Assembly (NCBI GenBank): GCA_019722365.1
Contig: JADFUC010000847.1
Location: 122,263 to 186,262 of the forward strand
DNA length: 64,000 bases
Source: Lithospermum erythrorhizon
Taxonomy: Eukaryota > Streptophyta > Magnoliopsida > Boraginales > Boraginaceae
Reading direction: 5' to 3'
Shown: in pieces, positions 30,561 to 42,615 of the stretch
Numbering within the stretch: the first letter of the stretch is position 1
Layout: each line of letters opens with the position of its first letter
The notes under the pieces: generated by a model
Databases searched by the model: none
Told to the model about the DNA's origin: nothing
The model's input: the letters and a program-made list of their open reading frames with translations, nothing else
Made by a program: the position numbers and the translations under genes

Positions 30561-32780
30561 ATTTTTAGAGTGATTAAGAAGAGCATTAGGTTGCTCTTAT
30601 GGTAAAATTATTGAAGTCTAATGTTTTTAAGTTTTGTTATTTATTTGTTTGGCCCTTCATTTGTCAAACAAAACTCTGCTTTCAATGATGCAGGTGTCAT
30701 CGGCTCAGAGCTTCCACCGAGGTCTTGAGTTCTCTTGTTTGAGAGATAATATTTATTACTTTGTTGTAACACTTTCATCTTTAGTTAGGAATTTATATTC
30801 GCGATTTGTAATCTTATTTAATATTTACTATATGTCGTACCCTTCATTTCTAATTTACAAAAAAAATAAAAATAAATGTGTGTATTATTATTTTGTAGAC
30901 CGACATTTAAATATTTAGAGATCGACGTTTAAAAGCTACGAAATGAAAAAAAATCTCAAATATAAATATTTTAAACAAATATATATATATAATATATATA
31001 TAATTTGTTCGGTTTATGCTAAAATCTTGTCGGTTTTAATTTTTCTTAAACCAGTTCGTTCTTACTTTTTTCCAGCTAAATTGATTAAAATTCGATTAGT
31101 GTTAATTGAAAGGATAAAGTATATAGAAATTTCTGTAATCAAACTTGCTCACATTTCTTAGCACCTGAACGTATATAATATAGTTAGTTAAAGTTGTATA
31201 ATGACAATTTCTCAACATTAGATTTTTCAAATAGATTTTAATTCGATATTGGAATTTATAAATGACAATTGCCCTTATTGAAAAAAGAACTATATATTAG
31301 ATGGTGGTGATGGAGAGAAGACAATCAACCAATCCATTTGAACGTGTAATTCATTCGAACTCATTCCACTAACAGCGTAATATTGGAGTAAATATATCTA
31401 TTTCATATATATAGTTTATATAAGTGCTTCCTATATGGCTATATATAATCCCAATTGACATATATAAGGTGTTACATCGTTGAAATAGTGGCATGTTCTC
31501 GTTGACGTTTACTTTGTTCTAAAAAATGTAATCTAAATACTCTTGTTGCCTTATTTTATGTGGCGAAAGTAGTTAACTCATTCTTCAAGATTTTGTATTC
31601 TTAAGCTATTATTTCCCTACATTTACATTTGTCAGTTATTCATGTCTACTAACCTCTAACCTCATACAAATAAATACAATATAAAACATTCAACACTCTC
31701 GCTTCTTCATAGAGTGTGGGTTCGACTCTCATAAGAAGCACATTTTGTATTGGAATGGTTAAAAAGAAAGTTCTAATCCCCTTATCAATTAAGACACATC
31801 CCGCGATTAATTCCCCCGAAGTATCCCAGTACAAGACCTCAAAGGACCATTAAACCGGCGATTTCACACTTTTTTAATATAAAACATTCAGAAATTATGA
31901 ATAAAGGAAGTTATAAACAAACAAACATGTATAGTGGATCATCGATGGTGTTGATGTAAATATGGAAAGGTAAACACCTCATTAATAAAATGAAAACGGA
32001 ATTATGCCTATATGATCATACACCCTATCGTTATGAAAGATCAAATGAACGAACTAATTGAACAAGTCAATATAATGAAAGTCAGAGAAGCATTCCTCAA
32101 CAAGTTAAACTTAATATCTCCCCCTTGAAAGATTATTGTATAATTAGATTTTCAATTGAAAACAAAAAATTTACGTCTTCATTAATGCAAACAATTTTTA
32201 TTCCTCAAAATTATCATATTAATAATAAACTGAATTGTAAACATTACTATTCCCTCCATTTCCATGAAGATTGTATGTGTAGTTTTGTATTTTTCAAAAA
32301 TTATAACATTATTCAATAGTATTAGTTAATTAAAGTGAATTTATTTTCAAAAATACACGTAAAAATTTGTTAAATGAGACAAAGTTTTGAAAGATGAAAA
32401 AAGGAGTAAAAATAGACAATAATCTTCATGGAATGGAATGAATGAGTAGCTTGTTAATTCTAAAATTAAAAAGTCAACTATCAAAATTTAAGATTAATAA
32501 TTTAATTTAATTTTTTAATGAAGGGGTGTATTTCTCAACACTTTCATGCTAACTTTCTTCCTGACTGTATATATGCATATATATAGTACAACTACATGTA
32601 TTTACCATTTAAAAAAGAAGGTTATACGAAAGAAGAACATTATCTATCATATTCAACCTATGCTTCAATAACGAAACTTCTGACAGTTGAATACTTTCAT
32701 AAACAAAAATGATTAGTAATTAAAATAAAATTTTAGATTTTTTCTTACACGCTTCATTATTAACGGAAGACACATTTTTT
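30561..32780. other. Gene-free region upstream of the subtilase
   Basis: AT-rich, with no coding homology. At 31700-31725 GTGTGGGTTCGACTCTCATA again resembles a tRNA-like B box and may mark an old SINE extending to about 31860. A Stowaway-like MITE occupies 32246-32447. Confidence 0.45.
32246..32447. mobile_element. Stowaway-like MITE upstream of the subtilase
   Basis: CTATTCCCTCCATTTCCATG followed by AAGATTGT at the left is matched in inverted form by ACAATAATCTTCATGG and AATGGAATGAATGAG at the right. About 200 bases, no coding capacity. Confidence 0.65.
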
Positions 32781-32783
32781 TCT

Positions 32784-32792
32784 TATAAATAT
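32784..32792 (+). promoter_or_regulatory. Candidate TATA box of the subtilase gene
   Basis: TATAAATAT lies about 105 bases before the ATG at 32896 in an AT-rich promoter. It is inferred from motif and spacing. Confidence 0.4.
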
Positions 32793-33559
32793 AACTCTAT
32801 GCCAAATTCTGATGCATAGATATATACATCACAAATTAGCAAATACACTTTCTTTAACACATACTCCATACATTTTTATTGAAGAGACATATTACATGAA
32901 GAAAATCAATTGGTTTTTGTTGTTCTTATTATTTTCTTGTGCTACACTTGTTTGGGCAAGTGAGCCATCTACTAGTGGAGATAGGAAGGTAAATTAACTT
33001 ACATGCTCTACTTCAATCATGTTCTTTTATCAAACTTTATGATTTGGGTCATCATTATATATATATATATTGAGATATACTTAGTTTCGAACAAAACTAG
33101 TTTTGATCACATAAGATATTACTTAGGTGTTCTGGTTTTTTATTACACAATGAAATACTTGCAAGATATTAATATAACATGTATGTGCTTTTTTTCTAAA
33201 ATTTGTAGATTAAAACTTCGTAAAAGTTAAGGCTAAAACTTCTAACTAACATTATTTGTCTACTTGATTTGCAGTCCTATATAGTCTACCTGGGTGAGAA
33301 GCTTAGTGGTGTCTTGCCTACCGCAGCCCTTCACACTACCATGCTGAGTGCAATTCTTGGCAGGTTTGATTCAAATCTGCCCTATGTCAATGTTTGAGTT
33401 TGTAATTGATTAACTCAATAAAATCATGATAAATCATAGCAGTTTATTCCCCAATTATTTTACAAGTTCCATTCTAGTTTTGCATATATGAAGTAGAGTT
33501 TGTCCCCATAATTTATCGTAAATTGCAATAGTAGCCCCATGAGGTAGCTAAAGATATCA

Positions 33560-33960
33560 TTATGTTTGAATTTTGATTGAGTTTCATTCCATCACTCAAT
33601 TTTTAATGACTCATTCCCATCACCCAACTTCCTAATTAGCAAATTTGGTCCCGACGCCAAAATGACTTTAAACACTAACTCAGAAAGGTATTTTAGTCAA
33701 ATAGTACCTTCAGGGTGAAATGACAATTTTTGCCCTTTAATGAAATCTCCTAACTACTACACTTGCAAATGGGGGCAAAATAGTCATTTCACATACACGT
33801 GTATAAACAAGTAGAAGGGGTTATTTGACTAAAATGGCTCTCTACTTGGAGTTTAGTGTTCTTAACGCTACTTCTGACGTCAAATTTGTCAATTGGTTTG
33901 AAATTGCGATGGAACGGAACACGTGAAAATCGAATTCAAAACTCTTGTCGAAGTCAAATA
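33560..33960. mobile_element. MITE-like repeat in subtilase intron 2 (GAAATGAC family)
   Basis: GTGAAATGACAATTTTTGCC (33714) and GGGGGCAAAATAGTCATTTC (33773) face each other as inverted words. The same arrangement recurs reversed at 36.6 kb and in part at 26.75 kb. Flanking words such as GGTCCCGACG and GATGGAACGGAAC are shared with the 36.5-36.9 kb copy. Confidence 0.6.
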
Positions 33961-34496
33961 CTGCTTAAATTTCAATTTATATATGCTATATAATTGACAA
34001 CTAATGTCTCGATAAGTCAGGACCATGTATGTAACATTTGCTAGTTCAAAGACGACCATAATGTAACATTTGCAAGATTAGGTAAACTAACTAATCTGCA
34101 ATTTAAGCTTCAACTCAATGATACTTGACTTATTTCATTTATAAGTTAGGGTAAATCCGAGAATAAATAAAATAAAATGTATAATCTTTATCGATGTTTA
34201 ATTATTATCATGGGATGTGTTAAACAGCAACGCGTCGAAATCTATACTTCACAATTACAAGAATTTCAATGGTTTTGTTGTCAAGCTAACTGAGGAAGAA
34301 AGGAAGAAGATAGCTGGTGAGTAAAAACTGCCCCCGTCCTTATATGATTGCCAATTCAAGGACGATTTTAATGATTAAAGTTAAATAATTGATACAATAT
34401 TTGATTTATCAAAATTGTTATATCAACACTCAACAGTAAGGTGCATTATTGAAAGTATTTGTATGTGTATTAATTAACATATTTTTTATTAAATAA

Positions 34497-34850
34497 TACT
34501 CCCTCCGTCCAGATTTATAAGAAGTTATTTCTCTTTTTGGATGTCCAGATTTATAAGTTCACTTTCTAAATAAGTAATCTATTTTTCCATTTTGTCCGTG
34601 ATAGAAATTGGAATGACTAATTAATATTTTTAATTCTTACGAGGTAAATATTTAATATACAAAGAATTAATATAGGTTTCACCCTTTATATAGAAACATA
34701 AATTAGGAATTATGTAGCATTGCATTAAATATATATTGGGTATCTAATGCAATATAAATGAGGATAAATTAGTACTAGCACAATTATTCAACTCATTTAT
34801 TAAAATGTATCAAATTAATATTCCCTTGTAAATCTGGAGGGAGGAAGTAT
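34497..34850. mobile_element. Stowaway-like MITE in subtilase intron 3
   Basis: TACTCCCTCCGTCCAGATTT followed by ATAAG at the left is matched in inverted form by CTTGTAAATCTGGAGGGAGG at the right. About 350 bases, with canonical Stowaway ends. Confidence 0.75.
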
Positions 34851-35010
34851 TTACAAAAAACATATTTGGATACAAATCTAAACGGTCTAGAATTTCAGCA
34901 TTTCCATTATATGCTACATATATTTTATTTTTTTTAGAAATAAAGTAGAATAAATATTATGTTTCCAACAAGAGTAGAACACCCAAAACCTCCTTGTTAA
35001 AATTTGGGTC

Positions 35011-35175
35011 CACTACTATAAAAAAGCACTTAGAGGACACTTATTTAGAGAGCACTTAGTGAAAAACACCCTTTAAGTTAAAATACTTAGAGGACGCCTA
35101 TTATAATGGCATTTTTTATACCCTCTTTGTGCTTTTTGAAGTACCTTTTGTAAATTGTAGTAGTAGTCGATGTTA
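35011..35175. mobile_element. Possible short CACTA-type element in subtilase intron 3
   Basis: Begins CACTACTATAAAAAAGCACT, like the CACTACTACAAAAA ends of CACTA transposons, and contains two ACTTAGAGGAC words. About 160 bases on, TTTTGTAAATTGTAGTAGTAG may be a worn inverted end. It lies roughly 80 bases before exon 4. Confidence 0.45.
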
Positions 35176-35189
35176 CTGTATCTATTTAA

Positions 35190-35438
<249 letters not shown>

Positions 35439-35522
35439 TAAACGTGAGTGACTTGCGGACACATCTCTAAATTTCACTTGCAACAAGTAAGGAAGAAATG
35501 CACTATCATAGAGTTAATTGTC

Positions 35523-35529
35523 GATTTAG

Positions 35530-35561
<32 letters not shown>
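35523..35561. repeat. (TA)n microsatellite in subtilase intron 4
   Basis: An uninterrupted run of about 18 TA units lies just downstream of exon 4. Confidence 0.9.
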
Positions 35562-35562
<1 letters not shown>

Positions 35563-35712
35563 AAATCAAGTTACAGTTATATGTCGAGATAGTTATATTG
35601 TTGATGTTGCATATTATTTCCCAAAATGATATAAATGTCACATTTTGAAAACACATTTAAGCTCATAAGTCAACTCTTTATTTTTAGTATTATGCAAAGT
35701 CGTTGCATATTA

Positions 35713-36197
35713 TCGAGGTAATTGCTCTAAATGGTCTGCTAGTCATACGCTATAGTTCTGTCTCAGAATGACACCGACAAGAAACGGTCCTCATAACCTG
35801 TATCGTGGTAAAACAAATGGTCCTTTAAATTAACTATTCCGTTAAATGTTAACGTAAAAAGAGAATTTAGGTATTTTTGGGTAAAAAATATAATTTAAAG
35901 AATGTTTTGAGGAAAAAACATAAATTCCACAAAAAATGAACTTAATCAACAAGAAACTAATTTGGCTTAAACAATAATTTCAATTTTGTTAAATTTATGT
36001 CTTTTCACCAAAATATTATCTAAATTAGCAATCTGACCCCTAAATTTTCTTTCTCCATTAACATTTAACGGATGTTTTAATTTAGGGACCATTTCGAACA
36101 TGATACACACTTACATGGACCATTTGTGCATTCGTGCCATTTGATGACTAAACTACAACCGACCCAATTACTGGGATTATTTCGACAATTACCTCTA
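35713..36197. mobile_element. Foldback MITE in subtilase intron 4
   Basis: Left arm: CGAGGTAATTG, then AAATGGTCCTTTAAATTA and CCGTTAAATGTTAACG. The right arm read in reverse gives GAGGTAATTGTCG, AAATGGTCCCTAAATTA and CCGTTAAATGTTAATGG. The arms are 150-200 bases long, with an AT-rich centre. Confidence 0.7.
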
Positions 36198-36469
36198 TAT
36201 TATTCAAAAAGAAATTGAGAGATGAATGGTCTCATTCGTGATGAGGCATTATTAATCACTAACATATATAAAAATACTTAATAAGAGTCAGATTACATCC
36301 GCTTTCCCTTTTTTAATTATTAATTACTAAATTACTCTTCTCTCTAAAAAATCTAAAGCTTAGGCAAAAATATTATCTTTTTTAATTAATAATTACATCT
36401 CTTGAAAATGATAACTCATGCTCTTAACAGAATGAATCATTATTAAATAATAGGCTAGCGACTAACCAT

Positions 36470-36885
36470 CACCGAACTTTCACTCTGCTTTCCATTCCAT
36501 CACCAATTTTAACGCTGGCCCCATCTCCATCAACTAATTCTCCCGGCTAATTGGCACTGGTCCCGACGGCCAAAAATGGCCAAGTAAAACACTAATAGCC
36601 ATTTTTCAGAAATGACTATTTTGCCCCCCCTTTATTTGTAGACATTACGCGTGAAATGACTATTTTGCCCCTATTTGCAAAGTTGGGTAAGAAATTTGGT
36701 GAAGTTTCATTAAGGGCAAAATTGTCATTTCACTTAAAAAGCTACTAATTTGACTAAAATGGCCTCTACTGAGTTACCGCTTTGACGGTCATTTTCACGC
36801 CGGGACCAAATTTCCCCAATTCGTCTAAGCCGGACGACGGAACGGAACTCTTTAAAATTCAGCTCTACTGAATTAAAAACCCGAA
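36470..36885. mobile_element. GAAATGAC-family MITE, inverted copy, in subtilase intron 4
   Basis: GTGAAATGACTATTTTGCCC (36650) and AAGGGCAAAATTGTCATTTC (36712) are the reverse of the words at 33.7 kb, with ATTTGCAAA and TTTCATTAAGGGC in between also matching in reverse. GGACGACGGAACGGAAC near 36840 echoes the other copy. Confidence 0.6.
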
Positions 36886-37096
36886 ATAAAGCTCAAGAAT
36901 TAAGCAATGTTTTTAAATTTCTAAATAAATAATAATATATTTTATGTAGACCTATTGTTATTATTATTATAATATGTGTTAGTTAAATAATCATATGCTT
37001 TGTGTAGAGCTATTAATATTATTTATTAGTATGTAGAACTATTGTTATTATTATCATTATTATAATACGTATTAGTTAAATAATCATATACTTTGT

Positions 37097-37165
37097 GTAG
37101 AATTATTATTATTATTATTATTGCTGTTATTTTTTATTATTATTATTATTATTATTATTTAATTT
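37097..37165. repeat. (ATT)n microsatellite
   Basis: Two ATT/TTA runs separated by GCTGTTATTTT within subtilase intron 4. Confidence 0.85.
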
Positions 37166-37511
37166 TCTACATATAAGGAATTTTATATATCGGTATCCAC
37201 AAAATTTAAATTATAATTTTTAAATCATACCAATTTAACCAACATAAAAGAAAATAATTTGGTGATACTATATTAATGATCAATTCATCAATATATTTAG
37301 TCAGAAGACATCAAATTATTAAAGCAATATTTGTATCTTCTACGGGATATCTCAATTGGTGATAGCTTGATAAAGTTCTTTTTCCAATCATAATTACAAT
37401 GTCATTCTCTCGTGGATATGATTACAAATGTCATGATTCATTATTTGCATGTAATTTGCATCCCATAAATTAATACGTAAAGATATCTTTTATATTTTTT
37501 GGTAGAATTAT

Positions 37512-37513
37512 CA

Positions 37514-37566
<53 letters not shown>
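37512..37566. repeat. (ATT)n microsatellite
   Basis: About 17 uninterrupted ATT units in subtilase intron 4, likely to vary in length between individuals. Confidence 0.9.
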
Positions 37567-37568
<2 letters not shown>

Positions 37569-38904
37569 TTGAATCATAATAGATGTTAACTACTAATAAT
37601 TTTAGTTTCAGTTAACGAATAATGATAAAGTCATAAACGAGTATTAGATTCTCTATAAATTATTTCTACCACCCATGTACAAATCAAGCACTTCGAAGAT
37701 CACAAACCGGCTTCGATACAAATTTACGTCAGAACGAATTTTCTTCATTCTCTTATAAACCTTTATGTGGTAACAATAAAATCATAAAAAGAAAAATTCA
37801 ATTTAATACCAAATCATTTTCTTGATATTATCATTATGTATAACGTGTTCCCTCGCGAAGGTTAATGAAGTAATCGGTAGATGACCTAATATGTTAATAT
37901 GATTAATGTATCATGTAAAAAATTATTTTCTTCTTAGTTGTGAGGAAAAGAGAATGGTGATGTTTAAATTAAAGATCTTTCATCTTGAAACTAATGATCT
38001 ATTCGCTGCTATAAATTGCATTTGATCGGACATTAGTCCGGATAATGTAATTTTGCTGTTAATCTATATTACTAATGTTTTACTAAAAAATATTATTACA
38101 TACTTGATTACATATTTTAAGTTTATAAAAACTTTTTTTTGAATATGTATTAATAATTTAAGTAATATTACTAATGAAATTTTACTTGAAATAAAATGTA
38201 ATAAAAAATAAAACAAATATTATCCACAAAAAGTAATCCGGTTGTGCTATAAAATTGATACTAATGATTTTTTTTTTTTAAAAATTTAGTCATTGTATTT
38301 TTATCATAATTTTTCATCTTATATTTACAGAGTTATTCGTGATCAAAGTTCAAAAAATAAAAAATATTGATTAAAACAATTCAAAGGAGTGTAAGTTTTT
38401 ACACAATTTTAGAATAATTTCGAATTAAACATAAAAATGTGTCAAATATTTGAGAAATCGATTGCATGTCGTATATCGTAAGTCTCCTTTACTAATCAAA
38501 TAAAAACACGGAATGCTAACTCGATATGGAAAGAATTTGTAAGACATAACTAGAATAATTTGAGAGATGAACATACATAATTTGAGAGATTTAACAGTTT
38601 CCTGGCTTGGCTACCAAAACCGAATCAACCGATCCGCATACACCCTCTAATCAGAATAATGCCCGCATGTGTATGATACGAAGTATATGTTTTTCTTAGA
38701 GATGAACATACATATGTTTATGCAACATAATGCATTGTGAACCTTTCTTTATTTGAAAAATTCTAAGTTCTCTTATTTCATCAAGTCACAAACAAATTTT
38801 CATCTGCTTATTCTAAATTTATCTATTTGTATTAAATAAAATTTTCTATATATAGAACATTTTGCACTTGGCCTTAACAGGTTTCATTTAAATGATTTGT
38901 TTGA

Positions 38905-39492
<588 letters not shown>

Positions 39493-40559
39493 TAATCTTC
39501 TGTTATACTTTATGTGACATTATCTATCAAATAACTTTTCTTAAAATCATGATAAACATTTCTTTTTATTTATTAATTAGTTTAAACTCGTAAACATACA
39601 CCTGATCTGATCTTAGATTAGTGTAGCAAATAGTCGAGGAGTTGGAGAGGATCTATATCCATACATGCACACTGATTAAATGTTTGGCATTTCTGAAGGG
39701 AGTGTCAATCAACACATTTGACCTCAATGGTACCATGTATCCTTTGATACATGGTGGTGATGCACCCAATACTGCAGGAGGCTTTGATTCATTACAATCC
39801 AGTTTACTCGAAATCCTTCCTACTCTACATTAGTTCGAAATTTATTCATCGTCAAAGTGTTATTTCGAAAAAATATAAGCAACAATCAAAAGAATTGAAT
39901 AGTTCTTTTAATAGAATAATAATTCTTGTTTCCCAAATGTTTCATAGACAAATAAAATTTTGCCTAATCCAGATTACAAAATTACTTGTTTAAATTAATA
40001 GATAGAGAATTTTGCTTATAGTTAATACTTAATACTCCGTACTAAGTCCGTATAACATTTGAATATCCAAATATACATAGTCATATCCAACAAGAAGAAG
40101 GGCAATGGTTACTTAATTGGTGTTTGATTTTACAGTTTGTGTGTCGATGGTTCATTAGATCCAATTCTAGTGTCTGGTAAAATCGTGGTGTGTGATTCCC
40201 CGACCACAGGACAATCCGCGATTGCTGCTGGGGCAGTCGGGGCTATTTCGAATAGTGCTGGACCGAGTGACTCGGCATCAATTGCTGCCGTGCCTTATTC
40301 ATCTCTGGGTGAGGTTGATGGAAATAGTGTCTACTCATATATGCTATTGTCCAGGTAAATTTATGTCTTCTTTCATTGGTATGTTTATCTTGCTCTATTA
40401 TTGTGTTTCTCTAATGTAAAATTAATTGGATATGTTTTATTATCCAGCAATCCGACTGCTACTATATTCAAGACTAATGAAGTGAATGAGACCATTGGAC
40501 CTTATGTGGCTAGCTTCTCGTCCAGAGGACCAAACCCCGCCACACTTGACATTCTCAAG

Positions 40560-42190
40560 GTCATTACATTTACAAATGCATGACTTTTAGATAAGATTTT
40601 TCCTTGAATATGGTGTTACGTCAATCCTGACCATTAAACTGTGACGAGCATGTCGTGGGATTTGAACCATTGAAGGCACATAGTTTATGTTAATCATTTT
40701 TGGATTATCACACCTTTAACTATGTGCTAATTTTCACCCGACCCTTGCATCATATAATTTTGTCCCGACAATTAATTTTCTTTTCGTTTTAAACACCTCG
40801 ATTTCCTGCATTCCATTATTTTCACTAAAAATACATAGCTGAACGACTATATTACCTTTCTGTGGGTTGACCGACTATGCTACATTAAAATCTTAGCCGT
40901 CTTAACACCACACTAAAGAGGATGAACTGTAATAACCCCCACCCCTTCTTTTTATCACACCCAACCCCAGCCCCCCAACCCCCAATTCGTACTCACCCGC
41001 CCCCCACCATTGCCCCCATCCCTATGCCCAAAGCGACATCATTCAAATATTAAAGTCGCGGTCATAATTTCCACATGAAACCAAATATCTGTAGTTAGGA
41101 ACACTAATAAAGAATCATCGGACGGAAGCAATAACCGACCTAACGGATAGCTTCTTCTATTTTGTTTTGTGCCTCCACGTCAAATGGATCAGCATATAAG
41201 AGTGCCTGAACTCACAAAATATAGAATTAGCCTTCTTAATCAGTCATACAAAAACCAAGTTATAGATGTAGATACCAAGACAAGTGTATCATCTTATCAG
41301 TGAAAGTTAAAGGGATCGTGCTGAATCAAAGTGAGGTGACAAGAAAGAAGTGGTAAGAAAGTTTCTGTAGTGGTTTATTTTAGTTCATATACTTTGGCTG
41401 TATCGTTAGTGGACAAATAGTCATTTTAGTATAACATAGTCATTTCACTTTAAGTGCTTCTTTAAGTGTAATATACTATTTTATTATGTATTTTAGTAAA
41501 TATTAGGTCTGTGGGGTCGAAAATGCCTTCATACAAGAAAAAGAAAGTTTAGGGGTTGTCCGGGAAAATACAATAAGATACTTTAATTACGATAGCTGTC
41601 TCTACTTTGTGCCCATCTTTTTCGCTACACTAATGTTATTCATTCAAGGCTGATTTCAGATTTTCATCACTTGATTTTATTTACATCAAGTTATAACTAT
41701 ATTTAATGCATATGAATCAGCGCTAACACCCACGCTAATTACTAATACGGTAAACCATCCGCGCCCGCTTAAGCATGTAACCCAAACACTTTTCTCAAGG
41801 CCCAAACACTTCACAACCCAAAATTATGAACCTCATCATATCTTCTTCAAAAAATCATCATCTTCAAAGCCGAGTGATGGTGGTGGAGGACATGGTCGGA
41901 TCACGGCGGAGTCAAACACTCAGTTATGTAGACTTTTTATAATCTTCCTACAAATAAACCCTCAATTTTATAGAAATTACTTAAAACAGATAAAAAAAAT
42001 TAAATATTTTTCATTTTTTATTGCATATTATTGTAGGAACTAGGGGAGAAGCCGACTACTCGGGCATGCATTGAAATGTTCATTTGCATGGGTAGATAGC
42101 TAATTTTTGTCCAAGAAATTGGTTTTATGATTGTATAATAATAGAATTATTGAGTGTTAAGAAATGAGAAGTTTATATGAACCTTGAGAA
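40560..42190. other. First part of the 6.4 kb subtilase intron 8
   Basis: No gene seen. A C-rich patch (about 40935-41020, with runs such as CCCCAACCCCCAATTC) stands out from the AT-rich background. About 41400-41460 has GTCATTTTAG and GTCATTTCAC words like the GAAATGAC MITEs, but the unit is incomplete. Confidence 0.45.
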
Positions 42191-42615
42191 ATAAGAAGGT
42201 ATATGATAACATTAATTTATACTCAAATATGTATGTTCATAGTATATATATACTCTAAATACAAATATACAAATTATCAATCTCGGAATATTTGTACTCA
42301 AACAAATGTGTTCGGAATACTCATGTACTCTAAATACAAATACAAATATACACATTATTAATCTCAGAGTATATTTGTACTCAAATATATGTGTTTAGAG
42401 TACACATGTATTTTGAATACAAATATAAATATACACATTATTAATCTCAGAGTATATTTGTATTCAAATATATGTGTCCAGAGTACATATGTACTCTGAA
42501 TACAAATACAAATATACACATTAATCTCAAAATATATTTATACTCAAATATGTATGTCTAGTCTAGAGTACACATGTACTCTGAATTCAAATACACATAT
42601 ACACATTAACAAACT
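42190..42615. repeat. Tandem repeat of about 85-90 bases, five copies
   Basis: The recurring unit contains AGTATATTTGTACTCAAATA, GAGTACACATGTACTCTGAA and ACAAATATACACATTA(TTA)ATCTC. Each unit has the internal near-palindrome GAGTACACATGTACTC. Diverged copies reappear at 45.6-45.85 kb, on the far side of the block between them. Confidence 0.75.
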